A stretch of DNA of 64,000 bases from Saturnia japonica. Its lineage: Eukaryota > Arthropoda > Insecta > Lepidoptera > Saturniidae. Shown here one piece after another: positions 51,090-62,261 of the stretch. The stretch is from contig CM065328.1 of assembly GCA_033032175.1 (NCBI GenBank), positions 11,656,690 to 11,720,689 of the forward strand, written 5' to 3'. How positions within the stretch are numbered: position 1 is the stretch's first letter; every line of letters starts with the position of its first letter. The notes beneath the pieces are model-generated. The model made no database searches and had not been told where the DNA came from. It was given only the letters and a program-made list of their open reading frames with translations. The translations under genes were made by a program, and so were the position numbers.

Positions 51090-51265
51090 GCAACGATGGA
51101 AAATTGCTATCGGTATACGGACATCGCGTCGATGGACGTGATTTCGAAACCCTGCAATGAGCCTGAGCTTTCGGTGAAGGAATACATAGCATGGTCGTAG
51201 GGTACTTTCTAATGGCAACCTGGCTAGCTACGACCGTCAAGTTGAAAATCTATCGCTAAGCACCA
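51090..51265 (+). mobile_element. tRNA-derived SINE family A, copy 3
   Basis: GTCGATGGACGTGATTTCGAA, then AACCCTGCAATGAGCC and CTTTCGGTGAAGGAATACAT, ending CAAGTTGAAAATCTATCGC, match the reverse complement of 13030-13343. The tRNA A-box part is weak. Confidence 0.6.
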
Positions 51266-51659
51266 ACGGTAAAAAAGACACCTATATACTCATCTAATAA
51301 TTTATTTTCACATTTACAAGTCAGCAACGTCGTGAGTTACCGAACTTACTTCCATGCCCTTTAATTAATTCCATAGATTTCTCAGTCTTTATAATATATA
51401 TTTTGCATTTATGAAGAATTCACAAAAACGCTTCTTCTTGTTGTTTTAGCATCTCAAAAATCACTTACCAGTGCCAACGTTTTTAAGCCTCTGTAGTATT
51501 TATAATATTCAAAACAGGATCTAACAATATTATCCTACCTTATTAGTACTATCGAGTTTTTGTGACATCTCAAAATTCATGCTTCCACTGGTTCTGAAGT
51601 ACTATTTTATTTTCATTGAACATACCAAAGTGGTGACCCCGACGCTGATGACCGATGCT

Positions 51660-51995
51660 TGAATACAAAACAGCCCCTACAAAAACAGAGGCGAATGAGG
51701 CGCCACAATAGTATTTGAGCGTTGCGGTGAACGGACATCACCACCGAGACAACATGGCATCAATTTTATTTTTGTTATAAATATAGAACAAAGGTGGCAG
51801 ACAAGCGTACGACCTACCAAATAGCAAATGATATTACCATGGCCTATGAACGCTTGCAATAACCGAGGCATTTAGCACGTCACCGACCTTGAACCACTCT
51901 TCCCCAACGAGCTCTGGAAACCCTATCACCGCAGGAACATAACACAAGATTATTTGACAACGATCCTCTGTAAGGTGGAAATATTTCTTAAATTA
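51660..51995 (-). mobile_element. SINE-like repeat family M, copy 3 (inverted)
   Basis: On the minus strand it reads CAAATAATCTTGTGTTATGT, TCCTGCGGTGATAGGGTTTC, then the GCAAGCGTTCATAGGCCATG and CTTGTCTGCCACCTTTGTTC end. It is the most complete copy of this family in the window. Confidence 0.65.
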
Positions 51996-51999
51996 GGCT

Positions 52000-53185
52000 G
52001 CCTTGGGTAGGTAGCAGAGTTTTCAAAGGGACTCTTAACATTGGCGCTTCGTATATTGTATAGGTACAATATAAATATCTTAATTTAGAATGATGACTGG
52101 GTCTCAATAACAAGCACCAAAACTGGTCTCTAGGCGTATGCCAACAGATTATCAATCAACTGAACAAGCACTAACAATTTATATTATTATATTTCATCAC
52201 GACATTCATAATAAAATAGTCAGAGGACCAATATGAGTCTGAGAACAAAAAATATGCAAGGTTAAGTAGTAATGGCAGTGGTCACGTGTGCCAATGAAAC
52301 GACAACCGATACAGTAGAAGATTTTTACCTGCAGACCACGTATTGAAAAACTTAGTGTGGGACGTTCTCAAACCAGATGGAGCTACGACTTACGAAAGGC
52401 TACTAAAAGCGGTTGTATACGAAAAACCGGATATTGAACCATATGGCGAATCTAAGACAAGGCCTAGGTCAAGCAGTAGTCTGATAAAGGCTGATAATAA
52501 AGGTCTATCCTCATTATTTCAAGCTAACTCTACATTTTTATCCATAAAGGTACATTTATGTACAAAGTAGCATATTATATAACGCGATTATACCATAAAT
52601 ATAGTATACTATATATCCGCAATAGGTTGATTAAAAGAGGAAACTGAAAACGGAACACACTGGTGTGCGTATTATTTTATTGATTTTCTTTGTTATACGA
52701 GTTACATCTAGTTACAATATACGTAACCAAAATTAAACACGTTTTGTTAACATTTAATTACATTTAAAACCTTAGAGACCTTTTTTGAAGTGAGTTGAAA
52801 ATGCTCTGTAAAAGCACACACGTGATACGGGTTAATATAAAAGTGTACTTTTTGTTTAACACGTAATACCTGTCCAACTTAGCCTATCCAATTTTATGTG
52901 TACTAGAACATCCTATAAATTGCTCAAACTTTGATCGTTAAAATACGGATGAAAATTATTACATCGAATAGTCGTTTCATATCGTACTACGAGCTCCTAT
53001 AAAGAAAAAATCTAATATGTTATTCATATGCGTTGTAAAAATTTTCTGCTACCGTAGACGATCATTTGAAACTGACAGTTATTATGTCTAAGTAGTCCTG
53101 AAGGCTTTGAAGTAATTACTGATAGTTATTGCTAGGAGCTTCATTTTTAATCGGATATCGTAGTGCCAGACAGACAGTTGGAAGG
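52000..53185. other. Unassigned DNA with one short ORF
   Basis: The ORF at 52343-52570 has a less AT-rich first half reading VWDVLKPDGATTYERLLKAV. I cannot place it. It follows TTTTTACCTGCAG at 52323, which could be a splice acceptor, but no donor or partner exon is evident. A transposon remnant is as likely. Confidence 0.25.
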
Positions 53186-53189
53186 CAAT

Positions 53190-53362
53190 AATGGCGTTTA
53201 TAAACATCGTGTCGGTTGACTTATCGGATCCCAGTAAAGATTCTAAGCCTTTGGTGAAGGAAAATATCGTAATAAAACCATAGTATGGTAGTATGGCATT
53301 TTCTAATAACATCCTGGCTAGCCGCCAGCCTAAAGTTAAAAATCTGTCGCCAAGTACATATA
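53190..53362 (+). mobile_element. tRNA-derived SINE family A, copy 4
   Basis: CATCGTGTCGGTTGACTTAT, CTTTGGTGAAGGAAAATATC and AAGTTAAAAATCTGTCGCC match family A in the plus orientation. It is strongly diverged. Confidence 0.5.
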
Positions 53363-53369
53363 GCTTTAT

Positions 53370-54450
53370 TCCAGCCGTTGTACTTGAGATCCAGTTCCTC
53401 CACTAGGAATAGCGTGATACCATATTGGGCCATATCATCACACTAAACCAGTAAATATTAAAAAATAAGAATATGTTAATAATACAGATTGAGAAGAATC
53501 ATGTGAAGAGTCTTTCCTAATTTGTCCTTCATAATCGATAATAATGGAACTAATTTATAGGGTGCAATGCTAAATAAAAACAATGAAATTGTTGTCAGTT
53601 TTGCTGTACGTTTAGACTGACCGTCTCGGGGCTCCGTGAGGAGTACTTTCACGCATATTATCGATCCGGACTGATCACAGAGGCACGTCACGTCGTCCTG
53701 TCGGCTACAGTTCAAGTCTGTTGAGTAAGTACAAACTGTACCTTGTATAACCTAAACATGGAACTAGCGACCTCCCTCCACTACTTTTCACAGAGTAATA
53801 GCAGAATCCGCATCATTATAATTTTACTTATATTTTCCTATTCGATAAATTTCCTATATCTGTGTATGAAAAAGTTTTCCTTGAAAAGCGTCAAATTAGG
53901 ATGACGCCCACGGAAGTGGTAGCAAGTGCGTAAATTTTAAAGGTAGCACTGAAACTTATTATTTTTTAATTTTCACCCACTTGGACAACTTTTTATTCCA
54001 TAAACTTTTGCCATTACTATACAATTATATTTTTACAGTTTTAAAATAGTAAAAATTATAAAATCTCGAAAAATATCATTCCAACATGCTACACTAGCGT
54101 TATTTTGGTGGGGCTTTGGATTAAAATTTGTTGTTTACAGCTGGACACTTTTCCCATATAAGCGAAGCTCATCTGAACTTAAATGGTCATTTTAGTAAGC
54201 CCGTAGCCAAATATAATGAACGATAAAACAGGCTTATAGTAACTTCTGATGCTATTCAGCAATAGATAGATAGTATAGACGAATTGCATGAAAGCTATTT
54301 CAGGACTGCGTATGACCAGAGATGTACAAAGTAGCTAAGCGGTACGAGGATATGTAGTGCCGCTGTGAAAAGGTGTGATGTTTTCCACCAAAGCTGTATG
54401 AAGTATTTACGCGATCAAAAAATGCGTAGCGAGGATGAATAGTGGACTCT
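53370..54450. other. No recognisable feature
   Basis: AT-rich with a modestly GC-richer section at 53600-53710. The minus-strand ORF 53476-53715 has no known motif. Confidence 0.35.
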
Positions 54451-54454
54451 TTGC

Positions 54455-54600
54455 AACTGATAAGAGGCCTGAAGCCTCAAATGGCTTTTAAAGCTTCACC
54501 GTAGCTTGGGGGCGAGCGTTTAAGGCACTCTTCTGCGAAAACGTGGCAACATGTTCAAGGGTGCTAAATATTACTCGCTCGCATCTGCTCCGCTAGCCCC
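54455..54600 (-). repeat. Dispersed repeat family D, partial inverted copy
   Basis: The complement of GGGGGCGAGCGTTTAAGGCA and the AAAACGTGGCAA segment align with 10920-10990 of copy 1. Only the 3' third of the family unit is present. Confidence 0.55.
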
Positions 54601-54610
54601 TAGTTAGTTA

Positions 54611-54772
54611 TTTGTAACCGACTTCATAAAAAGAAGGTGGTTCTCAGTTCGACTGGATGATAATTCTTCTTTCGTTAGAAAGGGGGTACCTCAAGGGTAG
54701 TCCCATTTTAATTTTATTGGCATTGGATTTTCGACTTCAAATATATACCAGGGAACTCCTCAAAATCACTTT
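54611..54772 (+). repeat. Dispersed repeat family E, copy 3
   Basis: TAACCGACTTCATAAAAAGA starts the unit, and GGTACCTCAAGGGTAGTCCC matches the complement of 26370-26390. The middle is deleted relative to the 26160 copy. Confidence 0.6.
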
Positions 54773-54784
54773 ATAAACATACCA

Positions 54785-55012
54785 TCAAGCCTGTATCACC
54801 CGAAGAGTTAGGCAGAGGTGTACTAATGTACACCCACAGTTCGCCGTATAATTTTTTAGGTCCCGTGTGATAGGAGGCTATCCTATTACGATTAATCGGG
54901 CACAAAGCTAAACTCTGAAAACCCAATAACATTTTGCTCGACCGGGGAATTGAACCCAGAATTTCGATCATAGCAGTCGCGCTTACGATCACTAGACACT
55001 AGGCAAATCTCC
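54785..55012 (-). mobile_element. tRNA-derived SINE family C with head
   Basis: On the minus strand CTAGTGATCGTAAGCGCGAC and CTGGGTTCAATTCCCCGGTC form A- and B-box-like promoter elements of a tRNA, followed by the family body (AGGATAGCCTCCTATCACAC). A headless relative lies at 16650-16815. Confidence 0.65.
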
Positions 55013-55019
55013 TTGTTTC

Positions 55020-56180
55020 TTTTCTCTTTGCCCAAGTACCTATCTTCGTCCGTTTTTCATTATAAACATTTTGTTAAACAGCATTGCATAAAAATTTGCA
55101 GTTTTTTTTTACATTGAAATGTAACTCTTAACGCCCCCAAAGAAGGTTCACTTAAGAAATTCACTATGTTATATTTCACTGTCAGTTAGCGCTTTAGAAG
55201 GGAACCGTTAACGCGTTTAATTAGAATATAATTCACGGAAGAAATCATAAATTTAACTTGATTTACTGAGCTTACAGAAACTGTTGCGACTGGAAACTCG
55301 AGTCACAATTCTCATTATATTTGATGGTAATTTCCAAGGGTTCATAGGATATAGGAGGAAGCCATTTCCAAACTGATAAAGAAGTTTTTATCAATATTTT
55401 ATGTAATTTCCTTAAGAACAAAAATTCGATATAACGGTTATTTTGTCATTTCAACGGAACTCTGCCTTTTTTCTTTCTTTTCCTAACTTGGTATTTACCA
55501 ACTTGACAAATAGTCTTCTTCATTGAAGACCATTACTGATTAATTATAGACTACCCTTGTTGGAAGTTTCCGGTGAGTTTTTGTTGTATTTAAAAATCAA
55601 TGGTCTACGTTATTATTTTTAAAACACTTCACTTGAGCTTAATAATAAAGCTATATTATATATTATGGGGTCTTAAAACAAAAATTTATGAATGAAAATC
55701 AAAAGCCACAAAATCTCAAAGGAACTCTTTTATTTGAACTGTATGCCTATTTAGTAATATACCTTTACATAAAAATAGGTTTATGTAAATTTACCGACCG
55801 AAATCATTTTCGATTAAAGACTTTTTAAATTTTATTTAAGAGTACTTAATATACATTTTATACAGAATTCATTTAAAAAGGTAGATGTATAAATAACATA
55901 GAAATGTCTGGTAATGTCGATATTATTTTATTATCTACGAAAAAAGACACAACATTTGAAATAATTATGATTAGTAGTAGGCCGTCGTCACATAAATATA
56001 TCGTATTATACGGCCAAGTTAGCCGATGAGCCTATTATACGAAAAAGGAAGTCAAGGATTGTTCTCAGTTTGGTTTTTGTTTAGTTCGTCCATAATAAAG
56101 GAACAATTTGTTTGTCTTTTATGTATTAAATTATTATTACCATATATTTTACTATTAGTTTTACTATAGAACAATCATAT
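55020..56180. other. No recognisable feature
   Basis: AT-rich intergenic sequence without a matched repeat or open frame of note. Confidence 0.35.
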
Positions 56181-56186
56181 AATTAA

Positions 56187-56560
56187 TGAAATTGAGTGAC
56201 AGGGTAAGAAATAGTGTGAGAAAGAGAGAAAGAAATCTTTGTGGTGTGAGAGAATGTACTATAATCACACGGATTGAGAAAGAGATGCTCAGATGGTTTG
56301 AGAATGCAGAGAGGATGAATGAAAGAAGAATGAATAATAAATTTATAAGGCAAGTGTGAATGGAAGCGTTGGAAGAGGAAGGCCTAGACGAACGTTCCTT
56401 GTTCAAATTGGAGACGTTCTAAAGAAAGTTCAGGTCAATAGTACTCAAAACCGACGAGCATGCGTGAAAAGATTGATGAATGTTGAAGAAGCGAAATATT
56501 TATCAATGCAAGGGGAAGGAAGTGGTCTTTGTTTAGCCTTTTGGGAAAGAGGCGTAATTT
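56187..56560 (+). pseudogene. LINE C-terminal remnant (RWF...ERM type)
   Basis: One frame reads NLCGVRECTIITRIEKEMLR, WFENAERMNERRMNNKFIRQ and a stop. A second frame continues NGSVGRGRPRRTFLVQIGDV and NRRACVKRLMNVEEAK. The pair corresponds to the MLRWFGHVERM...GRPRRTFLDQI end of a common insect LINE reverse transcriptase, with a frameshift between. It is a different family from the other LINE remnants here. Confidence 0.75.
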
Positions 56561-56564
56561 AAAT

Positions 56565-57235
56565 AGGTATCTGTCTGCTTGTTTGTCTGTAGCTTGCTCA
56601 CTTGGGCAACTTATGATCCAATTTTGAAAAGAAGGAAAGAAATATTCATTTATAATTAAGGTATTTGTGACGATAGACGATTAAAAATATTTTACAACTA
56701 CTTACAGTAGGTAACAGAACTCTAATGTCAGTTCTTACAAAACGGCCCCATCTCAGCATAATGCTGGTTGTAAATAACCAAGTACTGGTCTTCCGCTGAG
56801 GCTACTTGGCGACGCTACATGACGGATACACTGACATTAAAAGACTAAAAAGTAAAATCGTGAGACATACGATATAAAAAAGCTTTCTATAAATACAAAG
56901 ACGAGAGCAAAGATAAGTATTAAATAGATGATATAAGAACAGGCCAAATATTCTCGAATAAAGCAATAAAAAAAAGCGAAACATTATTAAATATGAAAGA
57001 TTTATTTAGGTTGCATTATTTATAAATAGCACCTATTATCACGTCTTTAGTGTGTTTAGTTATTTTGGTGTTCGCAATAAATTTAACGATGAAACTGGGC
57101 ATTTTGTGACAGAAAACCATACAGTAATACTCTAACACGCCGAGTTCATAATTCTATGCAGAAAACAATACCATAAAGTCAGTTAATTGGTGAGGTATTT
57201 AAAACAACTTAGTGGTACTGCATAGATAAATTTCC
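56565..57235. other. No recognisable feature
   Basis: AT-rich sequence; no match found. Confidence 0.35.
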
Positions 57236-57239
57236 TTGA

Positions 57240-57420
57240 AGATTTCGCTCTGTTTAGAGCAGTTCGACTGGTGGAATACGGAAGTTTGTAGCCAAATAAC
57301 AGCCAGAACTCGGCGCTAGTTATACCTCGTTGTGTTACAAGCGTCTATAAGCTACGGTAGCCGCTTATCATCAGGTGGACCGTGTGCTTGTTTGCCACCT
57401 TTGTTATATTAAAAAAAAAC
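57240..57420 (+). mobile_element. SINE-like repeat family M, copy 4
   Basis: CAGTTCGACTGGTGGAATAC at the start and CTTGTTTGCCACCTTTGTTA followed by an A run at the end give both termini of the family. An internal part is deleted compared with 51660-51995. Confidence 0.7.
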
Positions 57421-57424
57421 TTGT

Positions 57425-58485
57425 CTGTCATTTATCTAATACACCATTATCGTATCATGTGAATGTCGAATTATTGTATATACTGAAACTACTAATAAAG
57501 TACATTATAAGACATAAATTACAGCCTAGTAAATTTACAGTTTACAATTTTCTATTGAAGATTTATCATAAAGCACGTAACAAGGTTTTTACCTCTAATC
57601 AATCTTGTCTTGTCACTAAATGTTTGATATCATTGTATCCCAGCACTATCTTATAAGGCAATAAAAAAGAGCTGATTGGAAGAAACAAAAATCTAGTTAA
57701 TCATAATTAAGGATTTCAAGAAACCACGGACTGAGTTATTTGTGAAAAATCGTGATAAATCAGCACAGACTATGTTATTTTAAAAATATTTTTGTTCTTA
57801 TATATCAACTATAAAATAAATCTTACTTCTAAATATTTTTGTAATAAATAAACAACTGACAATCCTGGATTTAAATACCACGAGCCTTTACCACATCAAA
57901 TACTGCTTAAAGCCTCACAGAAAACATATTATTATTTGGAAGTTAATTACGTTTATTTTGACTTTATTCTATTTTACACCAATTCTCTTTCTTTGAAAGC
58001 AAAACATTTATTTGAAGTACTTAACTACACTGTCTACTTAGACAGTTAATTAACTTCAAAAGTTTTGCTAAATATTTAAGTTTTACATAGCTTTTTGCTT
58101 AGAAAACGTAACTAAAATAGTAATTAATACAAACGAAGTCAGTACACTAAATTCTTGGATGGATTTAATTAATAATGTAATTCGTTTTAACATAGTTACC
58201 TATTAACCTTGCTGAATTAATATTCAATTCTTAATTATATTATATTATAAAGCAAATACAAAAAATAAATAATGAAAATAATTTCTAAAGATCTACATTG
58301 GAAAAAATATACTCCTAAAATTAATCCACTAGTGGATAAGACAAAACTAGATTTTCCAAATTAGCAGCTATGTAAGATACGACACATGGATTTGATTGCT
58401 AGCTTCTAATTATTGGAATCCATAATTTTTCACACTACCACTGTATCACCAACGGTCACCGTTTTTTAAGAGCTGTGCCATTACC
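57425..58485. other. No recognisable feature
   Basis: AT-rich intergenic sequence. ORF 57375-57656 runs from the SINE end into unique AT-rich DNA and is not convincing. Confidence 0.35.
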
Positions 58486-58489
58486 CTCA

Positions 58490-58690
58490 GGTATTGCACA
58501 ATTGGTTTGCCGAGTTCTAGTATAAAAAACTAAACAAAGATATAACTAAGCGGTTGCTGACCTTAAACTTCTCTACCCCCAAGAAGCTCTGAAAATTCTA
58601 CTCACCACACGAACACAACACAAGGTTATTTGGTAGCGATATTCTGCAAGATGGAGGTATTCCTCCAGTTGGACTGACACAATTAGAAAA
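58490..58690 (-). mobile_element. SINE-like repeat family M, copy 5 (inverted)
   Basis: On the minus strand it shows CCAACTGGAGGAATACCTCC, AACCTTGTGTTGTGTTCGTG and the TTGGGGGTAGAGAAGTTTAA region. It is diverged and lacks the 3' end. Confidence 0.5.
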
Positions 58691-58839
58691 AAATCTCCCA
58701 AGATTACTAATTAAAAAACAATGACAAACGCAAAATATTCAAAACGGAAACCTACCCAAAAATCTCTCAAATGCATTCCGAGGATAAAAGGAAAATCCCG
58801 TCTCTACTCTAAACCTTTTTTTTCACCCCTCAATAACCT

Positions 58840-59242
58840 ACTTTGTGGGAATAGTTTGAGCTTTAGATATAAATAAGATACTTGTTGATAGCGAAATGTT
58901 GTTGGGCTTAGAAATGTTCTGAAACAACGTACAGCGGATTATATAGTATTTGACATGCGGATCGATAGAATAATATGTCAAATAGCGACAGCACAAAATA
59001 GATAAAATCAGAAAGCCAACTTCATAGGGATAACAACGCACGCACACATAAACGTGTACGTACGCCGATCTCGGTAAGACAGTCGAGAAACAGTCGCGAG
59101 TGTCACTGCTTTTATTCGAACAACTCTCCACCTTACCCGTTCGCTTGACGTTCATGGTCACTGCTTCGCTCTTTAGAGTAGTAGTGTGAAGTTATATAAC
59201 CTATATCCTTTCTCAATAAATGGGCTATAAAATTTAAAAATA
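58840..59242 (+). repeat. Repeat family F, copy 2, interrupted by a mariner
   Basis: From about 59095, GACGTTCATGGTCACTGCTT and CCTTTCTCAATAAATGGGC match family F at 18600-18700. The family continues after the mariner as CTTTATAATATGATAGTATA (60390). ORF 58838-59161 on the minus strand is not a recognisable gene. Confidence 0.5.
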
Positions 59243-60360
59243 ATAGGTCTTTACCTATGAAATTGCCGTTCTGCAGTACTGGCCATTTCAAATCAAAATA
59301 ATTTTTGTTTGGCTAAGAATTCTAATTTCAAATTAATTTTATTTTAAAAACATGGAATTCTTTTTCCAAATGTAGTCATTTGTTTATTGATTAGTGTTAC
59401 ATTTTCATCGCATTTCAATCATTTTTGTCATCATGGATACTTTAAAAATTCGAGTAATTATGGAATATGAGTACCGTCGTGGCAGCAACACGCACAAGCG
59501 GCACGCAACATCAACGACGTTTACGGAGCTAACACTACAAACCAACGCACCACCTGTTATTGATTTGCTCGCTTCCGTTCTGGGAATTTCGACCTGAAAA
59601 ATGAACCTCGCGGTCGTCCGAAGACTTTGGTCGACAATGACGAATTAAAGGCGATTGTGGAAGCTGATGATACACAATCTACGGCTGAATTAGCAGCAGC
59701 TTCCGACGTTAGCGTCAAAACAATATTGGTCCATTTGCGTCAAATTTGCAAGGTGAAAAAGCTTGACAAATGGGTGCTCCACGAACTCAATGATCGCCAG
59801 CGCGAAGTACGCGTCGAGACGTGCCCTGCACTGCTCAACAGACACACAAATGAAGGAATTTTGAACCGCATTGTTACCTGCGATGAAAAATGGATTCTGT
59901 TTGATAACCGCAAGCGCTCAGCAAGTTGGTTGGATCCTGGTTCAGCACCTAAACAATGCCCTAAACGAAAACTTACCCCTAGAAAAGTGATGGTCACTGT
60001 TTGGTGGTCTAACGCCGGTGTGATTCATCACAGCTTCTTACCAAACGGGGTGAGCATTAGTGAAGATGTGTACTATGAAGAACTGAACATAATGATGGAG
60101 AAGCTGGCACATCTCCAACTAGCATTGGTCAATCGCTCGTCTCCGCTGCTCCTGCACGACAACGCGCGACCTCATACTGCACAGCCGACGGTCTCCAAGT
60201 TGCAAGAACTGGGGTTGGAAGGTCTCTGTCATCCGCCCTACTCACCAGACCTTGCACCTACAGACTACTTCTTTTTACAGAATTTGAATAACTCCTTGGC
60301 TCCTTGGGTAAGTTTTCAATTTTTTCATACAAAACGGTAATTTCATAGGTAAAGACCTAA
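59243..60360 (+). mobile_element. mariner element 2 with terminal inverted repeats
   Basis: The 5' end ATAGGTCTTTACCTATGAAA and the complement of the 3' end TTAGGTCTTTACCTATGAAA give terminal repeats of about 30 bp with few mismatches. TA dinucleotides flank both ends (59241-59242, 60361-60362). It is 1118 bp, shorter than a standard mariner of about 1.3 kb because the 3' coding part is deleted. Confidence 0.9.
59433..60340 (+). pseudogene. mariner transposase pseudogene 2
   Basis: It starts at ATG 59433 (MDTLKIRVIMEYEYRRGSNT). A frame break near 59490-59500 and another near 59590 disturb the helix-turn-helix region. From about 59600 the frame is long: VDNDELKAIVEADDTQSTAE, then VTCDEKWILFDN (first catalytic Asp), [11 protein letters not shown] (second) and YSPDLAPTDYFF (third, 34 residues after the second). 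The protein is cut short by a deletion after NNSLAP, leaving no normal C-terminus. The sequence is typical of irritans-type mariners. Confidence 0.92.
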
Positions 60361-60564
60361 TATTTTTTCTAAACAGACAATCCCAGGAGCTTTATAATAT
60401 GATAGTATAGATTATTGTTTTGTGCGTGACATTAGATTCTAAATTAACAATGTATAAAACAATCTTATAGAAACTCTTATGTATTTGCTTGAATCATATC
60501 ATTAAATTATATTAAACCAAAATTAAATTACGTTTTAAGCAGTGTTTTACAGGTTACATTTTGG

Positions 60565-60955
60565 TGGGTGTGCATAGGTATTGCACAATTTAATTCCGCC
60601 CAACCCTTTCTACCATAGGGTGATTCGCATGAAGCGGTCCGCTTCGTCGTTCAATAAGCGAATGACAAAGGAGTGGAATTCACTCCCGGCGTCTGTTATT
60701 CCGTCCACCTATAACTTGGGAGTCTTCAAGCAAAGAGTGAATAGGTATTTAGTAGGTAAGCGTGATTCATCGTCGGCCTCATCTCTACCTACCATCAGGT
60801 AAGATCAAGGTCAAGCGCATACATACCTTTACTCCATAATATCCAATTTTAACATTTTTATTATTGATATGTCCAGATGGAAATTTCGATAGAATATTAT
60901 TGATGCCAGCCTTAGCGCTACAGTCGATTGTAAATAAATAAATTCAAGATCATCA
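60565..60955 (+). pseudogene. LINE ORF2 C-terminal remnant with tail
   Basis: The frame reads NPFYHRVIRMKRSASSFNKR, TKEWNSLPASVIPSTYNLGV and FKQRVNRYLVGKRDSS, then a 3' UTR with ACCATCAGGTAAG and a tail AAATAAATAAATTC near 60940. It is a relative of the copy at 27450-27760. Confidence 0.7.
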
Positions 60956-61520
60956 GTTCATATCTGTTTTTTTGTGGTGATAGTCGAATGAGTTCTTAAA
61001 TGTAAGCTATTCCAAAAATTGTTAGTGAAATGAAAAATAATTACAATACGAATAAAGCTTAAATAAGCTTTATTTTAAAAGCTAAGCTAAACTTAAAAAT
61101 CTTTTAGCTTTTCAAAATATTCCCCTTCAACACCAATACACTTATGCATTTAGGTAAATCAGCTTTCGAAAAATTTAAAAAGTTTATGTTGCGGGTGGTC
61201 GAAAAATAACCGCCGAAATCCTTCGATGACCGTGTTAAATTTTCGCCAAAGAAGCATTTGTTTTACCGTGGAAAATTTAAAAAATCGCAAGGAGGTTTTG
61301 GAGAAATCTGGGCTGTACGAAGGACGGGGTAGCATTTGTACCCCCGAAGTATTCAAATAGTCCATGGTTCTAGCAGCTGTGTGAGCGGGTAAGTTATCTT
61401 GGTGCAAACGGACACCGTGCCTTGGTCGCTCACTATTCACCTCCTCGAAAGCTTGAGGCAGACAAACTTCGCAATACCATTCACTAGTAACTATTCTATG
61501 ATCTTCTAGCGTAATTACTG

Positions 61521-61720
61521 TGTAGATAAACTATTGCAAAGGGAGGATCCTCCGGCCAGACGGGTGTTGTGTCTGGTGGGCAGCTGCCCAACGGTTGTAG
61601 TGGGGTTCTTGTATATATACTCAACGATTGAGTTAATTTCTATAGCGCAATGTAGGATAGTAGGATACGTCTTATGTGGCTCGATAGATGTCGCTATGTC
61701 GCTATGTAGATGTCGCTACA
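61521..61720 (-). repeat. LTR (3' LTR of the minus-strand element)
   Basis: It contains GTATATATAC (TATA-like) at 61611-61620 and a GTCGCTATGTCGCTATGTAG internal duplication near its outer end that the other LTR lacks. Confidence 0.85.
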
Positions 61721-61728
61721 TCACTCCC

Positions 61729-62205
61729 CTACGAGACCGGAGGTCGATAGCAGGTTGAGTCGTCCATACATCTTGTAATGCTTGCCGGGCCAGTGGAATG
61801 TTCCAGTGAGTCGGAACCAGATGCCGCATAGTTCACGGTGAGTCGGAACTGTTTGCGGTGATGCCCCAGTGAGTCGGGGTGATGCCCCCAGTGAGTCGGG
61901 GTGATGCCCCAGTGAGTCGGGGTGATGCTGCAAGATTGCTCCAGTGAGTCGGAGTGTTGCAGAGATGCGTAGTGGCTGGCTGCTGCGTCGACTAGGAGAG
62001 AAGTGTATCTCTGCTTGCTGACCGGCCGAAGTGCAGTGTGTTGTGCCAAGGTCGCTGAGAAGGCTGTGGGTGAGAAGGCTGTGGGTGATGACCAGGAATG
62101 CGCGTCCGCTGCATGCTGGTGGTCAGGATACCGGAAGTAGCCGTGGATGCTGGCTGGCTGTATGACTCGCCGCTTGAATGCTTGAGGAAGTGATGATGAC
62201 GTCAC
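61729..62205 (-). CDS. 158-residue ORF filling the TRIM internal region
   Basis: The ORF starts at ATG 62205, about 35 nt inside the primer-binding site, and ends at 61729 next to the polypurine tract. It begins MTSSSLPQAFKRRVIQPASI, has Ser/Thr/His-rich composition, a duplicated SPTAFS, and a run of TPTHWG- and PDSLG-type repeats encoded by tandem DNA. No gag, protease or polymerase motif is visible. It may be a relic of gag, a chance ORF made by tandem repeats in GC-rich DNA, or a protein peculiar to this element. Whether it is translated is unknown. Confidence 0.35.
   Translation of the reverse strand: MTSSSLPQAFKRRVIQPASIHGYFRYPDHQHAADAHSWSSPTAFSPTAFSATLAQHTALRPVSKQRYTSLLVDAAASHYASLQHSDSLEQSCSITPTHWGITPTHWGHHPDSLGHHRKQFRLTVNYAASGSDSLEHSTGPASITRCMDDSTCYRPPVS
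61855..61930. repeat. Short tandem repeat inside the TRIM element
   Basis: A 22-23-bp unit containing CCCCAGTGAGTCGGGGTGAT is repeated about three to four times. Each unit has a CCCC...GGGG self-complementary core. Two looser copies (CCAGTGAGTCGGA) flank it at 61802-61815 and 61940-61953. Confidence 0.85.
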
Positions 62206-62261
62206 GATGATGTAGCTTTTGCGAAGAAGGTTGCGCTGACGTTCATGCTCTGGGTCACCAG

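Noticed and set aside
61855..61930. CRISPR-like array of short repeats
   Set aside because: The units are directly adjacent without unique spacers, and the DNA is an insect retroelement.
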